This document shows positions 12,035 to 27,173 of a stretch of DNA of 64,000 bases, piece after piece. Made by a program: the position numbers and the translations under genes. The notes beneath the pieces were generated by a model that saw only the letters and a program-made list of their open reading frames with translations, searched no databases and had not been told where the DNA came from. The stretch is from Uloborus plumipes (taxonomy: Eukaryota; Arthropoda; Arachnida; Araneae; Uloboridae). The stretch's first letter is position 1. Each line of letters starts with the position of its first letter. The DNA lies in assembly GCA_038373865.1 (NCBI GenBank), contig JAXGGA010000026.1, forward strand, positions 248,001-312,000. Reading direction: 5' to 3'.

Positions 12035-13429
12035 TACGCATCACAAGATTATTGTTGCTTATGTAAACTTTGATGAAAATGCGCTTATTTAATGACAGTT
12101 GTACCATATTATTCTTTTGGGATTTTTTTTCTTTTTTTATAAAGTTAAAATTTATTCTAATTCAAACAAGTTTAATGAGTATAATTGTTTTTATCAGAAA
12201 CCAATCAGAAGCGTGCTAATATGCATGCAATTATTTTTAAAGATTTATTTCCTACTATTTTTTGTCATTTTGTTTTAATAGTTTTCCTTATCTTGACTCA
12301 TTACTTATAATAAAAATACAGTACAACAATATTATAGTTAATTGCTCAATTAACTCAGCTTTGATTTTGCCTGCATTGCATTGCATGAAATTGATATACA
12401 CATAAAATTAATTATAACATGAACAAAACAAGAAAAAAAATACTCCTTTGTTCTAAAATCAGCTTAATTTAATGGGCTTTTCTTTAATCTGTAAGTTATT
12501 AGACATTAGATACAGCCACTAATTATAAAAAAGAAGAGAAAATTAAAGTCGTGCGGAAAATAATATTTTAAAGAAAATTCCTTCTTATGGAAACTAATTC
12601 GCCAAAGTGAAATAATTTTTGTCTGCTCAAGTTTACAGTAATGTGTGAATTTTTGTTTGGATACTAAAAGCGTTAGTTTCAGTCGTCATGTTAAAAAGAG
12701 CTAAATTGATTACGGCGTTGGGTTTTTTACAAAATGTCCTTATTAATGAAAAAAAAATATGAAAAATATGATGCAGTGTTTTGTACATACCGTATGTAGG
12801 AGAGCAAGGTTGGATTTTCAATAGAAACACGAGTTTTTCACATCGTATTCATCTATTCAGCTAAAAGAGGTATTTGGATTTTAAGTCTGGTGGCATTAAA
12901 AGTCGATAAGATGTTGCCTGGAGTATAGTCTTTAGTTTAGTAGTATAGCTGTAATAAGTAAAACTTAGAAAAGAAAAATAGAAGAAAAAGATAATGTGCA
13001 AGGGAAAGGGAAGGGAAAGAAATAGAAGTGCTTTCAACAACCTATCAGAAACCATGTATAAATATGATGTATGTATACACATAACATAATATTCCCTACT
13101 AAGCCCCGCGGTAAAGCTGCCGATATGAGCGTGAACCTGAAAAATACATGAAACGTACCTTTTCCGTTATACAGGTTCGACAAATGATTCATCTCTAAGC
13201 CATGATTTGTCTTTCCTAATATGTGGAAGAAAAAAAAAGAAAACAACACCAGATTTATCAATGAAGGACTTCACAATAAGTGAACAAATTCAATTTTGTT
13301 CCTTCAAAACCATCAAACGAATAAAATATATGAAAATAATAATGCTTTTTAAGTACACTTAAAATAATATTTTCGGGTTTCTCGTAATCAATGCTATGAT
13401 TTACTTATAAAATACTTTACCTCTGCAAA
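12035..13429. other. AT-rich stretch without recognisable gene
   Basis: Several short minus-strand frames (12633-13261) are rich in Phe, Leu, Tyr and Lys, as expected from random AT-rich DNA, and show no family motif. Nothing else recognised. Confidence 0.5.
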
Positions 13430-13660
13430 CATTTTTACTGAATCTGTTATACAGATGCATTTAAAAGAATGCCCTCTTGATCTCTTTATCATTATTACTA
13501 AATATCTTTTCCGCGCAGTAATATGGGAAACATCTCACCGGTTACTCAGTGTGTCTGACAAAAGAAATAAAAAGTAAACATAAAAGCAATGTTTTCTCTT
13601 CATGCGTAGACATTCTGCCATTAGATAAATGCTTTCGTGATTTTCTCTCGAGCTGGGAAA
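13430..13660. repeat. non-coding duplicate, copy 1
   Basis: About 230 bp aligns by eye with 14740-14955 in the same orientation. Shared phrases occur in the same order: 'ttatacagatg', 'ttactaaat', 'cgcagtaatatgggaa', 'caatg' and 'cttcatgcgt'. Divergence is high. This is either a local duplication or two copies of an old interspersed repeat. Confidence 0.5.
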
Positions 13661-14739
13661 AAAATTCATAATACTTTCAGTATTTATCTCGAAAGTATTC
13701 AGTAGTTTTTAATCGTGTGTGTAGCTACTCATCTCGATTAGAAAAAAAAGTAATTAAATGCAGCAATACTTATATTATTTATTTCAAAATTATTTACGAT
13801 TTTTTGATTAAGAGTCCTCTTCTTATTTTAGTTTGCAAAAAACAGTGTTTCCCCGCTAGTGAGGAGTATCAAATTCGCTGTTTATTATTATATGATATTA
13901 AGTTAAAGAAAAATTAGTATTCTACAAGCTTCGAACTGTATTGTATTTAAAACAGCAGATAGTTATACATTTTCATCAATTCTAATATTTGAGTTAATTA
14001 TAACTTTAATGAAATTTGAAATATTGTGCTGAAATTAAGTAACTTGACTGCAGTTTCCTTCGAAGAATGAAAAAAAAATGTGGGAATGAAATAGGATGGA
14101 TAATATTTTGCACACACTGTAGATGAATAATTGAATTTTAAGGCTAAGAGTAAATGTTTCACAACTTTTTATCAATAGGTATTTAATTTTTCCTTTAGAA
14201 TTCCTAAATTATTATCTTTGTAATGTTCTGCCCCTAAACTTCACTAAAAATATTATTATATCATATAGCTTTATGAGTTTAATAATAACCCACTGCACTG
14301 AAACGAAGTGTAATGCAGCAGAAAATAATATTTGATATGAGTAAAAAAGAACTTCCACTAATTAGGTGTAAATAAGATATGCGTATGAATCACTATATAA
14401 ATAAAAAATAAATAAATAAATGAGAAATTTTTAATGATGCATGCATTGACGAAAGCACTGCATTGTAAGATATTATTTACGTTTAACTTCTAGACATTAA
14501 CTCAAAAGTCATGATTTTTTGTTTCTCTATCGTTCCATAATAGAAGAATTCCAGTAATAAATATGGATGATGACATAATAAAAACACTTTGTTCTCCTAA
14601 GATTACGAATAATAATAATAAACTGTATAAAAAATATTAATGCTGTTTTAAGATTTCCATAACTATGTTTTCGAATACACAAATGTAACCTATACTTTGC
14701 AGTAAAGTATCTTAAAATCTTCCCACACTTGAAGCATTT

Positions 14740-14955
14740 TAATCTGAATCTATTCTACAGATGTACTTTGTAAAAAAGTTCCACTTTGAGTTTATTATCC
14801 ATAATGTTACTAAATGTCTTTTTCCACGCAATAATGTGGGAATTATTTCACTGGTTTCTTGAAAATGCAGCGAGCACACGAAATAGAAAGCAAATACAAT
14901 AGCAATGTATTTTTCTTCATGCGTCAACTTTATGTATTTGGATAAATGTTTTGTG
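14740..14955. repeat. non-coding duplicate, copy 2
   Basis: Partner of the block at 13430-13660, about 1.3 kb downstream in the same orientation, with 'ctacagatg', 'ttactaaat', 'cgcaataatgtgggaa' and 'cttcatgcgt'. The minus-strand frame at 14739-14927 is not supported as a gene. Confidence 0.5.
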
Positions 14956-16470
14956 ACTACAAAATGTTGCGTTCCGTAAGAAAAGCTAGGGAAATGTAAA
15001 ATGCTTTTAACGTTTAATCAAATAATTGTTCGTAATTTTTGAATCAATTATTTAGCTTCACAGCTTGGTTAGAGAAAAACATAATGTGTCCTAGTTAATA
15101 TAAAAGAAACAAAATGAATAATTATTAATACCACTTTTAATTTAAAAGCATTGTAACTTAATTGAAAAACAACACACGTTTATACATGTTTATCAACTGT
15201 TAAGTGTGTGATAATTATGGTGTTACAATTAACAATGTGGATCCTTGAACCATAAAAGAAGTCCACGATGTTAACAGCGTGAAATAATACAGCCAGTAAC
15301 TTTAAATTCGGTTAGTTTAAAAGTTTAATTCTTAACACGCTAGTCGTTTAATTTGTGAATGAATGAGCAAATGAAATGAAATGAATAACAAATGTTCCAT
15401 TCCTTTTTCCATTCCAGAAAACTCCATTTTCTTTCGAAAATTAAGTGTTCTATATAAATATTCAAATTAAACTTGATTTTTTAATGGTTCGATATTAATG
15501 CTCATTTTACCCAGCAGGTTTTCCAAAACATTGATTTGACCAAAAATAAAAAGAAATAAATGAAAAAAGAAAGATCCCCCCCCCCCCCCCGCGGTGAACG
15601 GGTTTGAAGTGAGTCACTATGATTTGGGTTACGGAAATGTCACTTACTATGTTTGTAAGAGTAAGAACCGCTGTTTATGGAATATCAAAGACTAACGAAG
15701 CTTTCCTTTCCTTATACTGAATTGTTTGAATTGTTTTAATTAAAGCGACTAATGCTTGCATTAGTGTTATACAGTAAAGCAAAGTACTCCTTTTATTTAG
15801 TTCAATTTAAGTAATTAAATTTCAATTTATTAAATTGCACTTTTTCCCAAAAATAATTACGTAAATTTTTCTGTCGCCTCTAAAGCATGGTAAATTCACG
15901 CGAATAGTGAGTGTGACAAAGAATTTATGGCATAGTTACTGTAAACTTTGGTTTATATACGTTGACAGAATAACGCTTTGCTGTTCTTCTCAAAAACTTA
16001 AATTCTCGTTATAGACATTATGAATATTTACTTCGCTCTCGCATGATTCATTATACTAATTGATGTTTCTGCTATGTATCCTTAATTTGTTTAGTAGAAA
16101 TGTCAAAACCACATTTTAATCCTAATACTAAAGAAATGAACTCAATGCAGTACATGTTCACAGATTGTGTTTCCGTCGTGAACGCTCTGCTTTAGAAGCA
16201 TCTACGGTTAGAGCTAACAAGCACTTTGGAAAAATCCTGAAGATTTACCAGGGTGTTCACTTGTGAAAGCGCATTGAATCCACGCAATTTTTACGAAATT
16301 GTAACGCAATGTAGCATAAAGATGGAGGTGTGTTAGAGCTATTAATAACAGCTATTGTTCTTTTAGAAACCTGTCTAAAAATATATATATTTATAAAGTA
16401 ACTGTTAGGAAACTGTAGGTATTTTCTGGTCCCTTGTTTTTATTATTATTTTTATTATTATTTTGCTTAT
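14956..16470. other. AT-rich stretch with C run
   Basis: A 15-base C run lies at 15576-15590. A TTA-rich microsatellite (about 16439-16463) directly precedes the transposon that starts at 16475. No gene recognised. Confidence 0.5.
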
Positions 16471-16474
16471 TCTA

Positions 16475-18443
16475 GGGCCATTCCATGAAAAGTGAAACCA
16501 ATTGGTCAAAAATTCATATTGAAGTTATGTTGCTATGTTATACATCATTTTAAAGCTTAAGATGTATACTTTAAGAATCCTGCATTGGTTTTTTGGTGAG
16601 AGTTAGAATAATACTTGTTTTCTTAGTTGGAAGTACGATATTCACGAACTTGTAAAAATCAGAAAAAAGAACACATTTTCAAATGCATATTTCCCATCGA
16701 AAAATAAAAACAAAAATAACTACTTGTAGCACGATTTTAACAACTAAGACTGTACTATAATAATATGCATTCATTAATTTCTTTTGAATTGATCTAAATG
16801 GTGTAATTGAAGTTTGAAAAAAAGAAGTTTGATGTTACGTCTGTAACAAAAAAGAAGCAAAAGTTGTCATTACGTCCTAAAAAATCAAAATTAAAAAAAA
16901 CCCTTAATGGTCCTTTTGGCAAATTCTTAGAGTAATTGCCCACCATAGTTAAAAATATTGCAACTGATTTAGTTTTTAAATTAATGCTGTTACAGACGTA
17001 ACATTTCGGACATAACAAATGGCTCTATGTTACGTCCGTAGCAAAAGTAAATTTCCAATTAAATAGGTAAAAAACACAGGATGAGCAATACATGTATATA
17101 GCATAATATGGTACGAGTACTAAAGTTTCTGGTATTCTGATTTTGAAATTTTTAATTATGTCGGCATGTAATTGAAATTTATTTCTTAAGATTAATAAAA
17201 TACACATATGGTATAACTGATTATAATTTATACCTCAACTGGCATTTTTTTGCTACGTTACATGGAAAGGGAGCTGTGGATGGAGTTGGGGGTATGGTCA
17301 GGCACCAGGTGTGGCAGAGAGTAAGATCTAGAACAGCATTTGTCAACGACGCTCTTTCCTTTTTTCAGTGTGCAAACTCCATTGCAGAAAAAGTTAAAAT
17401 TATTTATATGCCCCAGGAAAATGTTTTAAAGCTGACGCCAAAATTGGAAGAACGGTGGGCTAACATCGCGAATTTGCCAAAAGCCCGCGAAATGCATTGT
17501 TTTCGAACAGAATACGAAAATGCCGTTCGAATTTCGAGAACGTCGGACGAAAAAGGACACATTTTTTCATTCAAAAAAAATTATCAAAATTGACCAACTG
17601 TCACCAAGAAGGTTAAATTTTAGTTTGGTACTAGTATTCTGCTATATCATCCAACATTTTCAAATTTTTAAGTTCTCCTAAGACCAATCACTGATTCCAG
17701 GGAGGAATTTACTTTTTCCGATTTTTTTATGTAGCAGCCCCATTATGCATTAATTTTAAGAATACAAATAAATAAATTTGTGTGAAGGCCCTTCTAAACT
17801 TTTCTTGTGTCAATCTTTCTTGGAAATAATTGTCTTAAGATGCATTAATTCATTGTTACATATTGACATATTGGCATATGCTCTCAACTCCCCCAGACTT
17901 ACCCAAATTTTCTAAAACTGTTACAGTATAACTTAAAATATTCAAATAATGTGTTAATTAATGCTACTGTATTGTTTTAGCACAAAAATCTTTGTTTATT
18001 CCTGCTTTAAAATACTGTTTTCTACTTTCAAATCAGAGATGTTACGTCTGTAACACCACTTTGTTTCGTCCGTAACAAGTTTATGAATTTTTTTCACAAA
18101 TTCGGCAGTCAAAATCCACACAATCTTTATGGTTTTAGAAAGCTTGAAGTCTCTAGAATACGTATTAAAAAAAAAAAGTTCAAAATTTCCGTATAATTCA
18201 GAGGAATATTGTAAGTTGTATGACATAGTCGAGTTTTTGCTGTTTTGTGAATTACGTCTGTAACAGGCAGTTTTTAATTTCTGTATTTTTTTGTAATTAA
18301 GCAATCTGCACGCAAATTTAATGTAGCATAAACATCATCAAGTTACACTACAGGAAAAAAAATTGAAGACTTTCATCAGCCCAAACCAGAATTATTAGGG
18401 TTCAAAGTCTGCGATTGTTACGTCTGTAACGATGGAATTGCCC
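16475..18443. mobile_element. DNA transposon derivative with TCTA duplication and repeated 14-bp dyads
   Basis: A 1,969-bp element. The left end is GGGCCATTCCATG and the right end inverts to GGGCAATTCCATC. The 4-bp sequence TCTA lies immediately outside both ends (16471-16474 and 18444-18447). Inside are seven copies of GTTACGTCYGTAAC or close variants, at 16834, 16989 (inverted), 17029, 18041, 18063, 18251 and 18417. Each has GTTAC/GTAAC arms around a 4-bp centre, as expected of protein-binding dyads. Remaining coding content is a transposon-protein remnant at 17234-17593. The superfamily is not identified; four-base duplications occur in several eukaryotic groups. Confidence 0.72.
17234..17593 (+). 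pseudogene. remnant of a transposon-encoded protein (HGKGAVDGVGG motif)
   Basis: The frame reads LNWHFFATLHGKG, then AVDGVGGMVRHQVWQRV, then about 75 less conserved residues to a stop at 17593. The 'HFFAT.HGKG..DG.GG..K/R..W' block recurs in my memory of transposon-derived proteins annotated in arthropods. There is no start codon for a full protein, and in-frame stops lie upstream (17153-17155), so this is an isolated C-terminal piece. It sits inside the 16475-18443 element and shows that element descends from a coding transposon. No catalytic residues can be identified in what remains. Confidence 0.55.
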
Positions 18444-18447
18444 TCTA

Positions 18448-21899
<3,452 letters not shown>

Positions 21900-22195
21900 T
21901 ATATATATATATATATCAATCTCAACAATTACCGTTTAAATTAGTGCTGGTGGAAAATATATATGTGGATACAAATATGATGATGCTGAGTTACTAAATG
22001 CTATGTTGCAAATATTTTTTGTCCACTTTTCGTGTTACTATCGTTTGCTTTATTACCTCAATAAATAGGAGCAGCAGGTTTTAAACTGTTTAATATGTAT
22101 TTTTGACATGTAAGAGTGTGTACATTTGCCGAGGTAAACTGTTGTGTCTTGCGTTGCTATCACTAATTGCTTGTAGTACTTTATAGCACTATATA

Positions 22196-23615
22196 CACTG
22201 CTCGACATTGAAAATGCAACACCAAGAAGGAGTGGTCAGAAATTCATGCAAATTTTACCGTAGACGCACGTCACTGAGTTATGCAGATGATACGAAATGC
22301 GCAGCTCTCCGACGCACGTGAAGTAAGATATAAGAGAATGAAGTTGAAAAGTGGGCTATGTTCATGTTGGTTTTTCTGCCAGACTAATTATCGGAGAAAT
22401 TTTGTTTTTGTCTCGAAGGATACGTGTGATAGGAGGAAATGCCACACCGTCCTCAACGAAGACACTTCCAGCATATAGACGACTTTACAAGGGGTATGGT
22501 GATCGGACTGAGAAGGGGAGGTTGGTCCATACGTCAAATTGCAGCTGATACCCACATGGATGCAAGCACTGTGCATCGGCTGTGTCGGAGATGGTTGGAA
22601 AGAGGAAATGTAGCCACATTGAGGGGTGCAGGTGCAGCCAGAGTGACGTCAGACCGCTTGAATCGACGGATTCACCGACAAGCTGTGGCGGACCCGCAAG
22701 TCACTTGTACGTCGATTCTGCAGCACGTGCAAGGTACCCTGGATGTTCCTGTGTCGACCAGAACCATTTCCCGTCGACTGGTTGCACGTGGCCTGCAATC
22801 ACGGCGCCCGCTAAGAAGACTGCCATTGACCTCACAGCACAGACTCCAACGTTTGGAATGGTGCCGGACCAGAGCGACGTGGATGGCAGAATGGCAAACC
22901 GTAGTGTTCTCAGATGAATCCCGCTTCTGTTTGTCCAGCGATAGTCATCGCATACGTGTGTGGCGTCGACGTGGAGAAAGATCGAATCCGGCAGTAACTG
23001 TGGAACGCCCCACAGCGCGACAACGTGGCATAATGGTTTGGGGCGCTATTGCATACAATTCCGTATCACCTCTAGTTCGTATTCGGGGCACTATGACGGC
23101 CCAACGATATTTAGATAATGTACTGCGGCCGGTGGCAATCCCCTACCTTCAGGGTCTGCCAAATGCAATTTTTCAACAGGATAACGCCCGGCCTCACAGT
23201 GCTCGAATCAGCCAACATGCTCTACGAGATGTACAGATGCTTTCCTGGCCACCATACTCTCCTGATTTGTCACCAATCGAACATGTGTGGGACGTGATTG
23301 GACGCCGTTTGCAGAACCTGTCACTGCCTCGTTCAGAGGACGAACTGTGGCAAATGGTTGAAAGGGAATGGAGTGCCATCCCTCAGGACACCATCCGCAG
23401 GCTTATTGACTCCATGCCTAGACGTGTTTCTTCGTGCATCGCTGTCCGCGGTGGTCCTACTTCTTACTGAGCCGACGCCGTCCTCGCTCTAAATTTTGCT
23501 TATTTATTTTGACATAAATATCACTTATCGTTCCATGCTGTCTCTGTCTTCTTACCAAATTTCATCAATTTCTGACCACTCCTTCTTGGTGTTGCATTTT
23601 CAATGTCGAGCAGTG
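22196..23615 (+). mobile_element. Tc1-like transposon, apparently intact
   Basis: A 1,420-bp element with 49-bp terminal inverted repeats (22196-22244 and 23567-23615) that are identical at every position. TA flanks both ends (22194-22195 and 23616-23617). A single uninterrupted transposase gene fills most of the interior. Perfect repeats and an open frame imply recent insertion and possible activity. The element is visibly GC-richer than the surrounding DNA. Confidence 0.95.
22439..23470 (+). CDS. Tc1-like DDE transposase
   Basis: A 343-aa cut-and-paste transposase of the IS630-Tc1-mariner superfamily, close to the usual family length of about 340 aa. It would act in the nucleus on the 49-bp inverted repeats that flank it. 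Residues about 16-60 form the first helix-turn-helix (IRQIAADTHMDASTVHRL). A second DNA-binding region with an Arg-rich stretch (RRLVARGLQSRRPLRRL) covers about 72-130. The catalytic triad is D159 (FSDESRF), D248 (QQDNARPH) and E281 (SPIEHVWD). I count 32 residues between the second Asp and the Glu, two fewer than the 34 of classic Tc1. GGTTSY-like family endings match the C-terminal RGGPTSY. No stop or frameshift interrupts it. Other frames over the same DNA are shadows. Confidence 0.93.
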   Translation: MPHRPQRRHFQHIDDFTRGMVIGLRRGGWSIRQIAADTHMDASTVHRLCRRWLERGNVATLRGAGAARVTSDRLNRRIHRQAVADPQVTCTSILQHVQGTLDVPVSTRTISRRLVARGLQSRRPLRRLPLTSQHRLQRLEWCRTRATWMAEWQTVVFSDESRFCLSSDSHRIRVWRRRGERSNPAVTVERPTARQRGIMVWGAIAYNSVSPLVRIRGTMTAQRYLDNVLRPVAIPYLQGLPNAIFQQDNARPHSARISQHALRDVQMLSWPPYSPDLSPIEHVWDVIGRRLQNLSLPRSEDELWQMVEREWSAIPQDTIRRLIDSMPRRVSSCIAVRGGPTSY

Positions 23616-23617
23616 TA

Positions 23618-24568
23618 TTAATCTATAAACTTAATAATTCAGAGCTGGAGTCACTGTTTTTCAAAGTCAAACAACCGATGTATTTTTTTCCATGATTTTT
23701 TTTTGTAAGGTTGTGAAAAAAAATTTTACAATTATATTTTATTATATAAAGCCCTTCACTAAAATGTTGCCGAATTACGACGTTAAACTGAAACATAGCT
23801 ATTATCATTGTAAGAAATATTATAATTCCTTTTTTTTTTCCTTTTTACGTAATATTTTTTTTATTTTATAAGTACATAAACAGTTCCATTTATCACATTA
23901 TCAATATCTACTTCTTTCTTTTTTGTATACAAGAGCTATTTTTAATATTCACCATTAAAAAAAAACTAAGCCAAGTAAGGGAAAAATAATCTTTATCACC
24001 ATACTTCGGCAGTGAGGAACTGAAACAAGTGTGATCATCAATATGATGGATGGGTAGTAATTACTAAAGAAAGAAAAAAAATTGTGTACCTTGTTGGATG
24101 GATGCGTTAATAACTTGGATTTTAGTTCAGTGTTTTCAACTCAATACAGTAGAATTTCGATGAAATGTTGATAACATTTTTTTTATTGATAGTGTATAAA
24201 ATATATTTATTTTACCTCTGTTACATTGCAACTGAAGATTTGTAGGCTTAGGGGCAGTAACTAACTGCTTAATTTGTTGGGTTAGGTCTCTCTCAGCGCC
24301 ATTTGAGAGAGAGAGAAAAAACCTCGTAAAATGTTAAAAAAAATTCTATGCGTATGTTACTTTTTTCTTGTTTTTTAAGGACCATTAAAAATTAAAAATA
24401 ACTGATTTTTATCAGACACAGCATGAGAAAGACAGCAAATGATGTTTGAAGGTTAGTCATAAAACTGTATTAGATTAAAATATACTTTCTTACTCTCGAA
24501 TACGTTTGGAAAACACTTATAAAAAAAACTTAAAATATAAATAAATAAATAAAATATATATATATATA
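23618..24568. other. AT-rich stretch without recognisable gene
   Basis: Nothing recognised apart from homopolymer runs and a short GA run near 24306-24316. Confidence 0.5.
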
Positions 24569-25814
24569 CTAGCTGACCCGGCCACGCGTTGCTGTGGCTA
24601 AGGTATGGGTTAAACTATCTAAATTTTAATATTACACAGGTAAAAGTTCACAAATTAGAGTAAAACATTTTTTTATTACAATACAATTGAAAAAAAAAAT
24701 CGCAAAAAAAATGAATATTGTATAACTTAAAAACCCGAAAAGGTACGATATTTACGAAACAGTCGAATTTTAAATCGCAAACAATGAGGTGTATATTTAT
24801 GTTACAAAGCAATGTGACTGTCAAAATAGTGTATATAGAAATAATTTTAATTTTCGCACCTAAATAAAAGACATTAAAAAAAAAGTTTTACTGTTATTTG
24901 CGAAGTTTATTTGTGTAGAATTGAAAATTAGAGTGATTTAGTTAAAAAATTTTATATACTGAGCGAACTACCGTACTACCTATGGTTATAAATGTGCAAA
25001 TTGTCGTCCAAGAATACATTTGTATTTACTAAGGAAAAAAATAAAAAAAAATAAAAAATAAGCTATAATAGTAATAATTTGAAAACTTATGAATGCAGAG
25101 AAGTACGTTTAGAAAATACAATTCTGAGCAAAATCACTCTAAATTTTAATATTACACAGGTAAATGTTCACGAATTACAGTAAAACCCTTTTTTATTACA
25201 ATACAATTGAAATACAAAATCACACAAAAAAAAAAAGAATATTGTATAACTTAAAAACCCGAAAAGGTACGATATTTACGAAACAGTCGAATTTTGAATC
25301 GCAAACTATGAGGTGTATATTTATGTTACAAAGCAATGTGACGGAAAAAATTGTGTGTATAGAAATAATTTTAATCTTCGCACCATAAAATAGTATTTTC
25401 CCTCCTAAGAATTTGTTTTTTGAATAGTAAATACCAAATGTACTGTTGAACGATAATTTGCAAATTTATTGCTGCAGATGGATACGCTTAGCAAATACAA
25501 TTCTGAACTAAATCACTAAAAATTTAAATATTACATAGATAAAAGATCACATAATGCAGTGAGCCTTTCTTTTTCTAAATACACCTGACATAAAAATCAC
25601 TAAACAATATGAATATTTTAAAACTCAAAGCTCGAAAAAGGTATGATATTTTTCACTAAAATAATTTTCCTAAAAAAAATATTTGTACCTAAACATGAGT
25701 GAAAAATATTTTTAAAACATACAAAATAGCACATGTTAAGTATCTAAACTGCTTTAATAAATTGAATTAAGTAAAGGAGAAGTAAGCAAATAATACTTTT
25801 CTGAATATTGATTT

Positions 25815-26867
25815 AAGGTATCCGACTAGGTTCGGAGCAGTTTTTGTAAAAAATCTTATTGAACAAAATATTAATGTTTTTTTAGAAACAGAGGGATCTA
25901 AAAACACATATTTTACATCAAAATGTATTAAAAAATCCTTCAGTTTTACAAAATTGACGATTTTTTAGTAAAAATGACTAAAAATTACAGCTTAGGAGAA
26001 ACACTCCGTAGCGAAAAAATTACCAGTTATATGCAATTTACTTAGATTATTTTACATAAACGAATGTTCTAACTGTAATAGACCGCAGGCTAAGAAATAT
26101 TTCAAGAATTTTAAGATTTATACTAAATTACCTGAATTTATACAGAAATTTGTCAAAAAATTATTTAATTTTTCTAAATAAAATGCCTGTAAATAAAAAA
26201 ATATTTCATCATTTACAAAACCTGCGGTCTGTTACAAACGCAAGTAGTTACAAAACATGTATGCCAAATTTCATGCTTCAATATTGAATAGAAGTTGCAG
26301 AATCGTGTTTTCCGTAGCGAGAATCGAGCGAAAATGCAATTCTTCACAAAAGGTAAATAAAGATTGGACTATAGGCATTATTACTACAGAAATTTGCCGG
26401 CCACCTCGTCTAGTGGTCAGAGACGTCTGACCGTGATGCGGTGGTCCCGGGTTCGAGTCCCGGCTGGGACATGGGCGTACTTTCTCTCTCTCATGCCATT
26501 GTCCTTTCTGTGTGTGTGTGAAAGTGAGTTATGAATAAATGCCTACCCTATGAACGGGTCCTTATGGCATGTATGTTGAGCATAAAATCGGTCTTCCACC
26601 TAAAATGGCGCTCTTAAAAACGGAAACCGTATCATTACCCCATCCTTCATGGACCTGGTCTAGCTCTGCTGACCAACGGGGGCATGTAACAACAACAACA
26701 ACTACAGAAATTTAGTATTCAAACGCTTATAAATTGAGTTCTAATTCACATAGATTAAAAATCCAAGCTGTTTTATAATCCTAAAAAACAGGGGTTTTCA
26801 ATGAAACTATTTGTAGAAAAAGTGTATTTTGATCAAAAATGACCTTTTTAACCTAGTCGGATACCTT
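25815..26867. mobile_element. MITE with AAGGTATCC termini, split by a SINE
   Basis: Perfect 18-bp inverted ends AAGGTATCCGACTAGGTT (25815-25832 and 26850-26867). The surrounding bases are TTTAA on the left and TTTTAA on the right, suggesting a TTAA-like target, although a clean duplication cannot be drawn. Removing the SINE and one copy of its target duplication (318 bp) leaves about 735 bp. An inner inverted pair (around 26085-26100 and 26221-26235, 'gaccgcagg' and 'cctgcggtc') adds secondary structure. No coding capacity. Confidence 0.72.
26396..26700 (+). mobile_element. tRNA-derived SINE, recent copy
   Basis: A 305-bp element flanked by a perfect 13-bp target duplication ACTACAGAAATTT (26383-26395 and 26701-26713). 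The head is tRNA-like, with an A-box region near TAGTGGTCAGAG and an exact Pol III B box GGTTCGAGTCC at 26450-26460. A tRNA-unrelated body follows, and the 3' tail is (CAA)n. It lies inside the MITE at 25815-26867. Related, older copies are on the minus strand at 41830-42119 and about 39215-39440. It would be mobilised by a LINE not seen here. Confidence 0.93.
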
Positions 26868-27173
26868 TTAATAATACTTACACGCACAATTTAAATTAAG
26901 AGGATCGGGACGAATATGCCAGAAACCGATTCGACATCCTTGTTCGTTACCACTATTGCTTTTTGCTTCCGAAGCAACTGACAACCCAGCAGCAGATTTT
27001 ATCTTATAGAAGCCAAGAATACAGAAAAGCTGGTAGCTGAATAGATAATTTGCAATAAAAAATATATTGCGGTCCTAAATTGAGATGAAAACTATCCTAT
27101 CGTTTAAGTTGGACCAAACTGAAAATGCGTGCAAAATTTGGTTAAAATCGGTTCAGTAACTGAGGAGTCCATG

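Noticed and set aside
12633..13261. Cluster of minus-strand frames as a split gene
   Set aside because: Overlapping, low-complexity Phe/Ser/Tyr-rich translations without family similarity.
15576..15590. C and G homopolymer runs (also near 5564, 45051, 55829 and 63758)
   Set aside because: Simple sequence; possible assembly or slippage sites but no evident function.
22582..22917. Additional frames over the Tc1-like element (including 22281-22548, 22388-22576, 23194-23379 and 23298-23492)
   Set aside because: All overlap the 343-residue transposase in other frames and have no independent motif.
26396..26470. Functional tRNA gene at the SINE head
   Set aside because: A and B boxes are present, but the acceptor stem does not pair and the unit continues into a body and (CAA)n tail with a 13-bp target duplication, so it is a SINE.
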